A DNA stretch of 64,000 bases, taken from Giardia muris (taxonomy: Eukaryota; Fornicata; Diplomonadida; Hexamitidae). Position numbers and translations under genes: made by a program. Below are positions 1-8,583 of the stretch, in pieces. The notes beneath the pieces were generated by a model that worked only from the letters and a program-made list of their open reading frames with translations, was not told where the DNA came from and searched no databases. The stretch is from contig CM016927.1 in NCBI GenBank assembly GCA_006247105.1, positions 496,001 to 560,000 of the forward strand, read 5' to 3'. Position 1 is the first letter of the stretch; each line of letters opens with the position of its first letter.

Positions 1-698
1 TCTATCGCACACATTGTCTCCTCGCCCGCTTGGGGCTTGTATGACTCATAAATCTGAAGGACCGAGAGCGCAACCCATTCTGACAGGCCGTTGAGCCCCT
101 TGAGAATGCGAGTCCGCAGCTTGCTGTCGAAATAGCCCTCATGGGGATTGAGCCCTCTGGCAGTTAGGACGTCACAGAGCGCAGAGGCGGCTGCTGCAAC
201 GACGGTGAGCTGGGGATCAGTCAGGTACCGCCTGAGGGTTTCCAAAAGCATCTCCTCATCCTCCTTCTCGAGGCTTCGGTGGTCGAGTAGGATACGGCCG
301 AAGATGGTCGCAAGCGTCGTGCGTACTTCTGCACACTCGTCTCCAACAAGTGAAGTGAGGGCCGGAAGGGTGTGCTGTACCAGCTGGTCCGTCGAGAGCT
401 GGCCCAGAAGTTTGATGGCGTTGATCCGAGTCGGCGAAGGACCCGACGCGTCACGCCGAAGAGTGTTGATTGCTAGCTGCGAAATCGTGGGGAAAGCACC
501 TCCATACTGCAGGAGGAACAGCTCCACAAGGCGTCGCACCTCGGAATCCTTGACGGGAAGAAGCTTCACGACCTCGGGCAGTATGAGCTCCACGTCGGTG
601 GCCTCGAGCTCCAGCGTTAGTGCCTTTGTCAGAGCCTTCCGCCTGGCATCGTCACCCTTGTGAAGCTGCTCGAGAAGCTGGTCGGGCAGCTTCGACAT
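1..698 (-). CDS. AP-complex beta-adaptin, partial second copy (5' part; rest lies left of the window)
   Basis: The frame on the minus strand opens at an ATG (696-698) and is still open at position 1, so only the first ~232 codons are visible. The sequence is almost identical to 40187-40884, the 5' part of the complete 588-residue beta-adaptin gene; I see two differences (near 64 and 122). Adaptin beta N-terminal solenoids are alpha-helical HEAT/ARM repeats that form the core of clathrin adaptor complexes; the peptide shows the conserved opening (short helix, then a run ending in a VKLLPVKDSEVRRL-like stretch). Whether this copy is complete outside the window cannot be seen. If the window begins at a contig end, this may be an unresolved repeat rather than a second gene. 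Confidence 0.75.
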   Translation of the reverse strand, partial: MSKLPDQLLEQLHKGDDARRKALTKALTLELEATDVELILPEVVKLLPVKDSEVRRLVELFLLQYGGAFPTISQLAINTLRRDASGPSPTRINAIKLLGQLSTDQLVQHTLPALTSLVGDECAEVRTTLATIFGRILLDHRSLEKEDEEMLLETLRRYLTDPQLTVVAAAASALCDVLTARGLNPHEGYFDSKLRTRILKGLNGLSEWVALSVLQIYESYKPQAGEETMCAI

Positions 699-723
699 GG
701 CTCGTTTTAAAAGAGGCCGTTGG

Positions 724-1548
724 TCATGGGTGAGAGCGCAAGCGGTCTCTCCACGGTAGAGGCACGCATGATCTGGACGAGCGATAAGCAGTACAAACTT
801 CCTGCACCCAATAAGTCAGCACTCCTAGAACACAACCACCGTCAGAAGAGAGGAGGACGTTCCCCGGCTTCAGGTCTCTGTGGACGAGCCCCCTCTCGTG
901 GAGGTAGGCAAGACCGCTCGCCATCTCCTGAAGGCATCTCCACACCTCATCGTCCCTGAAGGGCTCTCCCCTCCCCCCGCGCCCCCGGACCTCGTCGAGG
1001 AGCGTCCCGGAGCACCAGTCCATCACGAGGTAGGCGGTCCCGTTGTCCGGGTCGTCGTGCACCCGGTGGTAGCGGAGGACGTGGGAGTGCTCGAGGGAGG
1101 GGATGGTCCCCATCTCCCTTCGGAGGGAGTCGACGATCGTCCTCTCCATCTCCTCGTACTCGACGACCTTCAGGGCGCAGTTCCCGTGCTCCTCGGACCA
1201 GGCGGAGAAGACGGTCCCGAAGGCCCCCCTTCCGAGCCTCCCCGTAAGCTGGAAGGACGAGAGCTCATCGGGAAGGTCGGGGAGGTGGACCTTCTTTCTG
1301 AGGAGGGGCGTGATCCTCCTCCTCTCCCCGTCGGGAAGGCCGTTGGCGACGTCCTCTGCCGTCCTGCCCTCCCCGTCCTTCAGGTCCCTCTCCAGGAGAA
1401 GGAGGCCGACGCACTCCTCGTGTCCTCTCCCCACTGCATGCATCAGGGCCGTCCATCCCCTCCCGTCCTGAAGGCGGGCCTCGAGGGGTCGAAGGAGGCG
1501 GACGACCTCGGTCTGGCCTCGGGAGGCGGCGTGCATCAGGGCCGTCAT
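724..1548 (-). pseudogene. Truncated ankyrin-NEK kinase, copy A
   Basis: The reading frame starts at the first in-frame ATG (1548), apparently in the middle of an ankyrin repeat (TALMHAASRG, then a second TALMHAVGRG repeat), followed by a kinase N-lobe. It has the glycine loop GRLGRGAFG, the lysine of CALKV and the catalytic HRDLKPGNVLL. After SSDGG it leaves kinase homology: DFG, APE and the whole C-lobe are replaced by about 33 unrelated residues before the stop, only 25 bp from the adaptin ATG. With neither a normal start nor a C-lobe it cannot be an active kinase. Nearly all kinase-coding bases lie in the inverted repeat shared with 6568-7682; a third copy is at 40910-41734. Confidence 0.75.
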
Positions 1549-1952
1549 GCCTGAGGGGTTCGGCTTGGTCAAGGAGTCTTTCAGCCATAGCTGGTGCAGT
1601 ACTCGGGACGATTGACCGCTCCTCCGGGAGGGCAGTACCGGAGATCGACGTCCTCGAGGGCTCGGTGGAGGTGAAGGCTCGAGCTACGGGAGAGTGCGAG
1701 GCAAACTCAAAGTTCACCATCCCGGGGGTTGAGGGAGAGTTCTGCAAGAAGTGCAGTGACACGAGTCAGGCCCCGATCGATGGGGTGTGTGGGACTCCAG
1801 ATGCAAATACGGACCACTGCACTGTCTCGGATGGGGCCTGCACGGACTGCAAGAGTGGAAGTGCTTCTACCACCCATTTCCTGTTCAACGGGGGCTGTTA
1901 TGACCAGACACAGGAGCCTGGGAGTAAGCTCTGCCAGACGGCTGCCAGTGGT
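838..1952 (+). repeat. Inverted repeat, left arm
   Basis: This arm matches 6568-7682 in reverse complement (paired coordinates sum to 8520). Encoded peptides on both strands are identical, so identity is at or near 100 percent over 1,115 bp. The left boundary is inside the kinase, after the codons for SSDG; the right boundary is inside the VSP, after TAASG. Both boundaries therefore cut genes rather than falling between them. Confidence 0.85.
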
Positions 1953-2378
1953 GCTTGTACTGCGGCGGCCACGGATGCCATCACCTTTGTCAATGGAGGT
2001 AAGCTCTACCTCTGTAGCGATACAACAAATGGAGGAAAAGAGAACTGCGGGACGTGCACCTACGCCTCGAACGCCTTCACGTGCTCGGAGTGCCTCGACG
2101 GCCACCACTCTTCCTCCTCTTCTCCCGTCGTCTGTACGAAGTGCGCCCTCCTCAACCGTGGATCCCGTCCAGACAGCAAGGACGTCTGCACGACCTGCAT
2201 CAACGGCTTCCAGGGGTATATGGATGCGACCGGGCTGGCTTATGGGGGCGAGGAGGCCTCAACGAGCATCCCGAGGAGAGCTGTGGGCCTCCCGTCCTCG
2301 GGGCAGGTCGTTGGTAGCGGTTGGATGCCCAGAGTGTCGGATGGGCGGGGAGGGGGAGCATCAGTGGAAGGCTGGTGA
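1665..2378 (+). pseudogene. Variant-specific surface protein (VSP) fragment, copy A
   Basis: The frame encodes a cysteine-rich ectodomain with the CxxC spacing typical of Giardia VSPs (CKKC, CTDC, CGTC, CSEC, CTKC, CTTC). VSPs coat the trophozoite and are swapped during antigenic variation. There is no ATG at the beginning: the first codon here is GTG, and the frame stays open upstream through an IAGAVLG-like hydrophobic stretch into sequence antisense to the kinase. At about 2255-2264 the VSP text ends and runs into the conserved upstream block of the next ankyrin gene. The transmembrane segment and CRGKA tail required in VSPs are absent. It is a donor fragment or relic, not a working surface protein. 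Confidence 0.7.
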
Positions 2379-2400
2379 AGGGGATGTTTGATGCTCAAAA
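2264..2400 (+). promoter_or_regulatory. Upstream block shared by two ankyrin genes, with A-rich initiator
   Basis: The ~137 bp before the ATG at 2401 align to 43062-43195, which precedes the ATG of the paralogue at 43196, with scattered substitutions and small indels. The last bases (GATGCTCAAAA just before ATG) are identical. Giardia promoters are short and centre on an A/T-rich initiator at the start codon, which the CAAAA before ATG matches. Conservation well beyond those bases suggests that promoter and gene were duplicated together. The block truncates the VSP fragment to its left. Confidence 0.5.
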
Positions 2401-3609
2401 ATGTCTCTTACAGACTTGATGAAGGCGGCTAGGGATGGCAACCTCGAGGACGTGAAAAGGAACCTCAGTCAGGCTGGGAAGAAGGACGAAGATGGTTGGA
2501 CGGCCCTGATAAGAGCTGCAAGATGGGGCCATGCCAACTGTATCCCCCTCCTCGAGAAGGAGATCGGGATGCAGAACAACTGGGGACAGACCGCACTGAT
2601 GCTGGCCGCCCTCAATGACAAGACGGACTGCATCCCTCTGCTCAATAAAGAACTTGGGAAGAAAGATAACGATGGCATGACAGCTTTGATGATGGTCGCA
2701 AGAAATGGCCGCACTGGCTTCATACCCCTACTCGAGAAGGAGCTCGGACTCCAGGACAACGATGGCTGGACGGCCCTGATGTTAGCAGCCTACAATGGTC
2801 GTACAGACTCCGTCCGGCTCCTCCTCTCAGAAGCGGGAAAGCAGTCAACGGAGGAACGAAAGTTCAACTTTAATGGAATTGCCTTCCCTTCCGGAGCAAC
2901 CGCCCTCATGCTTGCAGCCCACTACAACCGCCCCGAGATCGTTGAGCTCCTTCTTCCCTACGAACAGGGAATGAAGGACTCCAAAGGTCATAATGCTCAA
3001 TGGCATGCAAAGAACAGTACAAGGGGAGGCGACTTCACTCGAGTCAATGAGCTCCTCGAGAACGAGGGGACAGAGCGAATCCCCCCGCCACATAATCCTG
3101 GTGAAGTGCCTAGGCTCCGAGATCGTGTTAGCGAACTCGCCACTGAGAACGACTCCCTCAAGAAAGACCTTTCCTCTTCCAAGAATACCCTAGAGGAGAC
3201 AAAGAAGGAGCTATCCCAACTGAATCGGGAAAACTCCTCCCTCAAACAACAGCTCGACAATGCCATTGAGGAGTCCAAGAGGCATGCGGAGGTGAACGAG
3301 GACCTTCGGAAGGCCTCTGACCAGAACCGAGCCCTCATCAACTCCCTCACCACAGAGAAGGCGACTCTTCAGGAGCAGCTCTCCAAGACCACTGAGGACC
3401 TCAAAAGAGCACTTGCAGACCAGAAGGCCCAGAACATCGCCCTCGAGAAGGAGGTTACCCAATTGAGGACCGAGAGCCATGACATGAAAGACCTTCGGAG
3501 ACGCCTCGAGGAGGTGGAGGAGGAGAAGAGGATCCTCCTCCAGAACCTCGCTGCCGTCGGAGGCAGGCTCACCAACCACCCCCAGGGCCTTGGAACGCCC
3601 ACTGGATGA
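2401..3609 (+). CDS. Ankyrin-repeat / coiled-coil protein (protein 21.1-like), 402 aa
   Basis: ATG is preceded by CAAAA, a good Giardia initiator. Residues ~1-155 hold ankyrin repeats of the local WTALMLAAYNGR type, then a degenerate module (LLLSEAGKQ... ATALMLAAHYNRPEIVELLLPYEQG) to about 230. From ~240 to 385 the protein is a coiled coil rich in E, K, L and S. It ends in a short polar tail with no RING. It is closely related to the genes at 43196 and 46415: same module order, and near-identical coiled-coil phrases such as ELATENDSL and ESKRHA. Ankyrin repeats bind proteins; no catalytic domain is visible. Many Giardia 21.1 proteins have no known role. Confidence 0.85.
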   Translation: MSLTDLMKAARDGNLEDVKRNLSQAGKKDEDGWTALIRAARWGHANCIPLLEKEIGMQNNWGQTALMLAALNDKTDCIPLLNKELGKKDNDGMTALMMVARNGRTGFIPLLEKELGLQDNDGWTALMLAAYNGRTDSVRLLLSEAGKQSTEERKFNFNGIAFPSGATALMLAAHYNRPEIVELLLPYEQGMKDSKGHNAQWHAKNSTRGGDFTRVNELLENEGTERIPPPHNPGEVPRLRDRVSELATENDSLKKDLSSSKNTLEETKKELSQLNRENSSLKQQLDNAIEESKRHAEVNEDLRKASDQNRALINSLTTEKATLQEQLSKTTEDLKRALADQKAQNIALEKEVTQLRTESHDMKDLRRRLEEVEEEKRILLQNLAAVGGRLTNHPQGLGTPTG

Positions 3610-6177
3610 CCTGCGTCCGGAGGCAAGGGCAGGAGGTCGGAAGGCCCGGCCGGATGAAGGAGTCCCCGTCGGTCCTCCTATGGGCCTCCGGGATCAACGG
3701 TCATCGTCCAGTGCCCCGGTCTTCGTCCTTCGATCAAGAGGAGTGAACGGGATCACGGGAGGGGACGAGAGGACGACCATGAGCCCCGGTTGATCTCAAC
3801 CCGTCTCCATGAAGGAGGGCCGGCCTCCTCAGATCTGTCTGAGGGCATGGATGGATAGAGGGGAAGGACACCAGGCCGTGCATGGCTGTGTGAGCCAATC
3901 CCGGCTGCTCACTGCTCCGGACTCGTGACGGAAGTGGCTGTCCGGAGTTCACGTCCTCCAGCTTGTGGGGCCGTGCCACGAACTGGAGCCTGTTCGAGGA
4001 GCGTGAGGTGCACGGGTCGACGCCACCATGGACAGTATCCTCCTTGGTCGTCCCACGATGCACTGAGGATCCTCGGGGATGACAGCATCCATGACGACGG
4101 GTCCTCATGCACAGGGAAGACCGTCCGAGTCGAACGGAGTGGGTGTCAGTCGGTTCGTGGAAGGACACGTTCTACCTCCTTCCCGACTGTGGTGGCATCG
4201 GGAGGTCCACCATCAGCTGAGGACGTCGGGGGGACCTGGAACCTCTGAGTTCGATCATCGGATGGAACACGAGTCCTGTCCGACCTTATGGATCCCCTCG
4301 CTCTCGAACCCTGAGTCTGATACACCAGCCACTGGTTCGTCCCCTCCTCGCCCCAACTCGGCCTCCGACTCTGATCGTCCCCTTGTCGTCGGATCCCTGC
4401 CTCCTCCTGGAACCCTTCTTGAAGCCACGAGGACCTCCTTGTCCACCCTTGCACGGATATCGTTCGAGTGGGGCTGTCATCACACGCCCAAGGATGAGGA
4501 GAATACGAACGCCCCGAGACCTTTGCCATTGGGGAGCTCCTCCTGCAGGGACGTGCTCCCGGTCGTCCGTCTGACCCCTTCCCAACACGGACGCCAAGGA
4601 GGTCTCCGTTATCTCCACCTCGGACGACTCTTCATCCGAGGTCATCCTGTCAGCAACATGCAGGGAATCGGGGGCAGGTCAAGTGGTGGGAGGGCTGGAG
4701 CAAGACGGACGCCTTCAGACTGGTAGGTACACGTATAGAGTGGCATCCTACCCTTCCCACCTCCTAGACGCCTGCACGAACAGGACCGACCGGACCGTCC
4801 CACGAGGGGGCTCGGGGAGGCGTCTCCCAACCAGGCCTCTGACGTGCCGTGACGACCGGACGTCATCGAGGACCTCCTTGAGATACGACCAGGAGGCCCG
4901 GGGACATGGGGAGGACCGAAACACGTGCCTGGAGGCCGCACACAGGGAACGGGCTCACCTCCCTTCCGGTCTTCCCGTCTCGACCCAGAACAGCGCCCCA
5001 TCACGAGTGCTTCCGGGGTCTCATACTACGACCTCGAGACGTCCGGTCCAACCTGAGGCCTGATGGCACCCACAATGGGCTGGTCTATCCTGTCCAGGCA
5101 TCCCGACGTATGAACCCAGCTGCTACGGTCCCCTCGAGCACATTCACGGACTGCATCTGGCATCACTTAGATCCGAGTCTCCTCACTTCTGGACGATGAG
5201 GGCTTCCAGGAGAGAAAGGAAGGACACAGGGGATGGGGAAGGGAGACGACCGGAGAGGAACGGGGCAGCTCGGTAACTACGGGAGCTGTTAGCTGGCCAG
5301 CAGTATGGGCATGTCGGCCTACATAGAGCTGTCCTGGTGGCCGGGACTAGGGCCGAGGCCCCCCGAGGCTCCCGTAGGTGGTCAGGCTGAAGGGTGCTCA
5401 CTGGACGGGAGATTGTCATTGCTGCTCACGCAGTCCCCTTTCATCCTCCACATCATCTCGGACGTAGTGGACAATGATCTGCACAGGTACGTCGGGTAGC
5501 CGGCAGTGGAACCCAGCCCGGAGATAGGAATCACCCCAGCTCGCCAGCAGGAGTCAGGCGCTCACTGCGGGACAGCAGGTATGTGCCCCCGGCCGACGTG
5601 GTTGGTCGTCGCTTCCAGACAGCGGAGGCGGTTGCAGCCGACCATCTGCTCGCACTCGAGGCACAGGGGACAGGTGCCTTCAAGCATCCGGGCCTGCTCC
5701 TCGCTGTCGAGCCATCTGTGGGGAGGAGCGGATGGCCTCTGATACTGGAGGTTCGTCATCCCTCTCCGACGGTGGAAGAGAAGCATGGACCCGGACGGGC
5801 CCCTCCCAGCACCCATAAAGGAGCGTGCACACCTCAGGAGCTCCCCTTGTGGTGCGGTGGCGGCACCGAACTCGAGCAAGCTACTCATGGCGATGATGGT
5901 GGTATCGACATCTTCTCCATCATCCATCCGCCCATCGGAGCCTGCAATCCTGCACCTGGACGGGATGCTAGGGGCTCGTGGGACCTGTGCTCGCCGGGGC
6001 ATATAGCACGTCCCTCATGACCGATCCCCGGCCCGACTCCTCCAATCAGGACAGGGCAGGGCAAAACGGACCGGAGTTCCATGTCTACCCACTCCTTTGC
6101 TGGGCTCCAAAGAACCAACGAGGTCTGTAAGCTTCCTCTCAGTGGAATAGACCGTATCGCGCACCTTCTGGAACGTC
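3610..6177. other. About 2.5 kb without a recognisable gene
   Basis: Six-frame reading gives only short overlapping frames with proline/arginine/serine-rich, non-domain sequence. I find no VSP, ankyrin, kinase or RING segment I can defend. A minus-strand stretch at about 5580-5690 has a CPLC...GCNRLRC pattern that faintly recalls a zinc finger, but its frame breaks at once. In a genome where genes elsewhere are separated by tens of bases, this is probably decayed accessory DNA between rearranged VSP/NEK fragments. Confidence 0.5.
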
Positions 6178-6855
6178 CTAAGCATCCTCGCGTTCGAATC
6201 TTCGGGCTCCATCCGCATCCTCGTGAGCACCCTGAGTACGGTCCCGGGTCGAGCTCGTGATCCCCGCCCCGAGATTCCAAGGGACCCCAAGACCCCTGGG
6301 AACAGCTGTGTGGGCCTGGAAGGACCGATGACCTCCAAGGGATTCTTCTCCCAAACGACCCCAATGCCAGTGGTAGCCTTCGAGGCATTCTGAGCAAGTA
6401 GTGGCATCTTTGCAGGTCTTGTCGGTCGTGTTGGGGAAGTAGCTGTCGAGGCACTTCGAGCACGTCCCGCAGCTCTCGACTCCACCTGTCGAGTTGTCAC
6501 TGCAGAGGTAGAGCTTCCCGTCCTTGACGAACACCCCCTCTATCTTATCGGCCTTTGCTGTACACTGACCACTGGCAGCCGTCTGGCAGAGCTTACTCCC
6601 AGGCTCCTGTGTCTGGTCATAACAGCCCCCGTTGAACAGGAAATGGGTGGTAGAAGCACTTCCACTCTTGCAGTCCGTGCAGGCCCCATCCGAGACAGTG
6701 CAGTGGTCCGTATTTGCATCTGGAGTCCCACACACCCCATCGATCGGGGCCTGACTCGTGTCACTGCACTTCTTGCAGAACTCTCCCTCAACCCCCGGGA
6801 TGGTGAACTTTGAGTTTGCCTCGCACTCTCCCGTAGCTCGAGCCTTCACCTCCAC
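6178..6855 (-). pseudogene. VSP fragment, copy B
   Basis: The first ~96 codons are identical to the VSP fragment at 1665 (right arm of the inverted repeat). Beyond position 6568 the frame continues with a different VSP sequence (LYLCSDNSTGG, CGTCSKC, CSECLEGYH), then loses the cysteine pattern near 6372 and runs through unrelated residues to the stop. No ATG, signal peptide, transmembrane segment or CRGKA tail is present in frame. The two copies therefore share a 5' part but had different downstream VSP sequences, as expected of a gene family exchanging segments. Both are truncated. Confidence 0.7.
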
Positions 6856-7682
6856 CGAGCCCTCGAGGACGTCGATCTCCGGTACTGCCCTCCCGGAGGA
6901 GCGGTCAATCGTCCCGAGTACTGCACCAGCTATGGCTGAAAGACTCCTTGACCAAGCCGAACCCCTCAGGCATGACGGCCCTGATGCACGCCGCCTCCCG
7001 AGGCCAGACCGAGGTCGTCCGCCTCCTTCGACCCCTCGAGGCCCGCCTTCAGGACGGGAGGGGATGGACGGCCCTGATGCATGCAGTGGGGAGAGGACAC
7101 GAGGAGTGCGTCGGCCTCCTTCTCCTGGAGAGGGACCTGAAGGACGGGGAGGGCAGGACGGCAGAGGACGTCGCCAACGGCCTTCCCGACGGGGAGAGGA
7201 GGAGGATCACGCCCCTCCTCAGAAAGAAGGTCCACCTCCCCGACCTTCCCGATGAGCTCTCGTCCTTCCAGCTTACGGGGAGGCTCGGAAGGGGGGCCTT
7301 CGGGACCGTCTTCTCCGCCTGGTCCGAGGAGCACGGGAACTGCGCCCTGAAGGTCGTCGAGTACGAGGAGATGGAGAGGACGATCGTCGACTCCCTCCGA
7401 AGGGAGATGGGGACCATCCCCTCCCTCGAGCACTCCCACGTCCTCCGCTACCACCGGGTGCACGACGACCCGGACAACGGGACCGCCTACCTCGTGATGG
7501 ACTGGTGCTCCGGGACGCTCCTCGACGAGGTCCGGGGGCGCGGGGGGAGGGGAGAGCCCTTCAGGGACGATGAGGTGTGGAGATGCCTTCAGGAGATGGC
7601 GAGCGGTCTTGCCTACCTCCACGAGAGGGGGCTCGTCCACAGAGACCTGAAGCCGGGGAACGTCCTCCTCTCTTCTGACGGT
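6568..7682 (-). repeat. Inverted repeat, right arm
   Basis: Reverse-complement partner of 838-1952. It contains the 5' part of VSP copy B and the ankyrin-kinase copy B up to the codons for SSDG. In this copy the kinase continues normally past the boundary, through DFG and APE, so this arm is probably nearer the ancestral kinase sequence than the left arm. Confidence 0.85.
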
Positions 7683-7802
7683 CGGTGCGTCTTGGGAGAC
7701 TTCGGACTTGCAAGAGCACTCGGGGACTCGTCTAGGATGAAGAAAAATGCTGGAACGCTTACATACATGGCCCCTGAGATTCATACTCTAAGGTTAGAGT
7801 AA
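6972..7802 (+). pseudogene. Truncated ankyrin-NEK kinase, copy B
   Basis: The first in-frame ATG (6972) gives 276 residues: two ankyrin repeats, a linker, then a kinase with GRLGRGAFG, the CALKV lysine, HRDLKPGNVLL, a DFG motif and GTLTYMAPE. The frame stops eight codons after APE (IHTLRLE), so helices F to I of the C-lobe are missing. Domain order is ankyrin then kinase, the reverse of the complete NEK at 52207. NEKs are greatly expanded in Giardia and many are catalytically dead, so a scaffold-like product is possible, but loss of the C-lobe argues for a pseudogene. Its 5' end lies head to head with VSP copy B. Confidence 0.7.
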
Positions 7803-7914
7803 TTAATCTCTTATCATTTCCTTGAGAGGGAAGAAGAGCCTAGTAAAGCTCATGCCCCTCATCAAGTCATTGATAGCCGATCTGAGGAATAGACAAAAGA
7901 AGACGGTCGCATAG

Positions 7915-8457
7915 ATGTCGGTCGAGATGCTCAAGGATGACTTTCTCTGTCAGGAGCAATACGTCATTGAGCTTCCTGACAGCTTGGCAAACGCCGCACG
8001 CACCCGTGAGGACTTCGGGTTCCAACTTGCGTTCGATCTCACAGGCCAATCGGGGGAGCTTCATCTGATGGCAGACATCCCCGGGCTCCTACGGGTCTAC
8101 CCCTTTCGCGTCTTCAAGACGCCTCTCACGACCGAGTCCTATTGCTCGGCCGATGGAGACTACTTCTACAAGTCGGCAGACATCTCAGACATCATCGTCG
8201 TTTACGAGCCAGATAAGATCCCGAAGCTCCTGGTCGACTACGAGATCAGTCAGAAGGTGAAGCTGGTGGCCCACGCGGCTGGGAATCCGATCTATGACCC
8301 GACGATCAACATGAGCCCGCATGGACTGACTCCACCGGCGGCATGGGCACCGTTTCATCTCTGGCCAAATATCCCAACGCGACCGCGCTTCTTCCATGCG
8401 GCCGAGCACGACTTTGTCGCGGCCTTTGAGGAGGAGCGAACGAATGCGTCTCAATGA
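7915..8457 (+). CDS. TAF7: TAF7/TAFII55-like TFIID subunit, 180 aa
   Basis: Residues ~12-98 read like the TAFII55 N-terminal domain: an opening QYVIELPDSLA (family: E-x-Q-F-I-L-R-L-P-P-x-L-A), a central beta-rich part with a PFRVFKTPLTTESY stretch (family: LVDLPTIIESHKT) and the hallmark FYKSADISDIIVVYE (family: LYKTGDISQMLVVYE). After a spacer comes HGLTPP, matching the HG(L/I)TPP motif that follows in TAF7. TAF7 contacts TAF1 within TFIID and controls its activity. The protein is shorter than human TAF7, with little beyond the core. The call rests on recognised motifs only; a profile search against the TAFII55_N family would settle it. Confidence 0.7.
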   Translation: MSVEMLKDDFLCQEQYVIELPDSLANAARTREDFGFQLAFDLTGQSGELHLMADIPGLLRVYPFRVFKTPLTTESYCSADGDYFYKSADISDIIVVYEPDKIPKLLVDYEISQKVKLVAHAAGNPIYDPTINMSPHGLTPPAAWAPFHLWPNIPTRPRFFHAAEHDFVAAFEEERTNASQ

Positions 8458-8475
8458 TTGGGAAGGTCGGATTAT

Positions 8476-8583
8476 ATGGCTGATCCAGTGGAAGCGGCGT
8501 TTCAACTGAGCATTGAGTACGATGACCCAGGAGAGGGGGTATCATCGAACACCTCTGTGTCGTACAAGCTCAGCAAACCATAG
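8476..8583 (+). CDS. Possible 35-aa small protein (uncertain)
   Basis: An ATG after GATTAT opens a 35-codon frame with an acidic middle (EYDDPGEG) and a Ser/Lys C-terminus, starting 18 bp after the TAF7-like stop. It overlaps the 3' end of the minus-strand gene at 8542 by 42 bp. The composition is protein-like, but a frame this short can arise by chance and I recognise no family. Confidence 0.2.
   Translation: MADPVEAAFQLSIEYDDPGEGVSSNTSVSYKLSKP

Larger units (their letters stand above)
1..1553. repeat. Segmental duplication, copy 1 (matches 40187-41739 in direct orientation)
   Basis: Positions 1-1553 align without gaps to 40187-41739 (offset 40,186). They share the adaptin 5' part, the adaptin-kinase junction and the truncated kinase. 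From about 123 to 973 I see no difference. From 974 to 1553 there are about 14 substitutions. Similarity ends just after the kinase ATG (A at 1554, G at 41740). The left end is beyond the window. Confidence 0.85.

Noticed and set aside
4079..4726. Plus-strand 215-aa frame in the gene-poor region
   Set aside because: Composition is P/S/R/G-rich without periodicity or domains, overlapping equally long frames on the other strand.
5562..6002. Minus-strand frame with CPLCLECEQMVGCNRLRC, recalling the RING2 part of RBR ubiquitin ligases
   Set aside because: The zinc-ligand pattern is incomplete, no preceding RING or IBR is found in any frame, and the rest of the frame is compositionally random.
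6966..7784. Long open frame (272 aa) opposite the kinase copy B, and its equivalents at 880-1554 and 41066-42079
   Set aside because: These are antisense shadows produced by GC-rich codon use; they are rich in V, E, G and P and have no domain.
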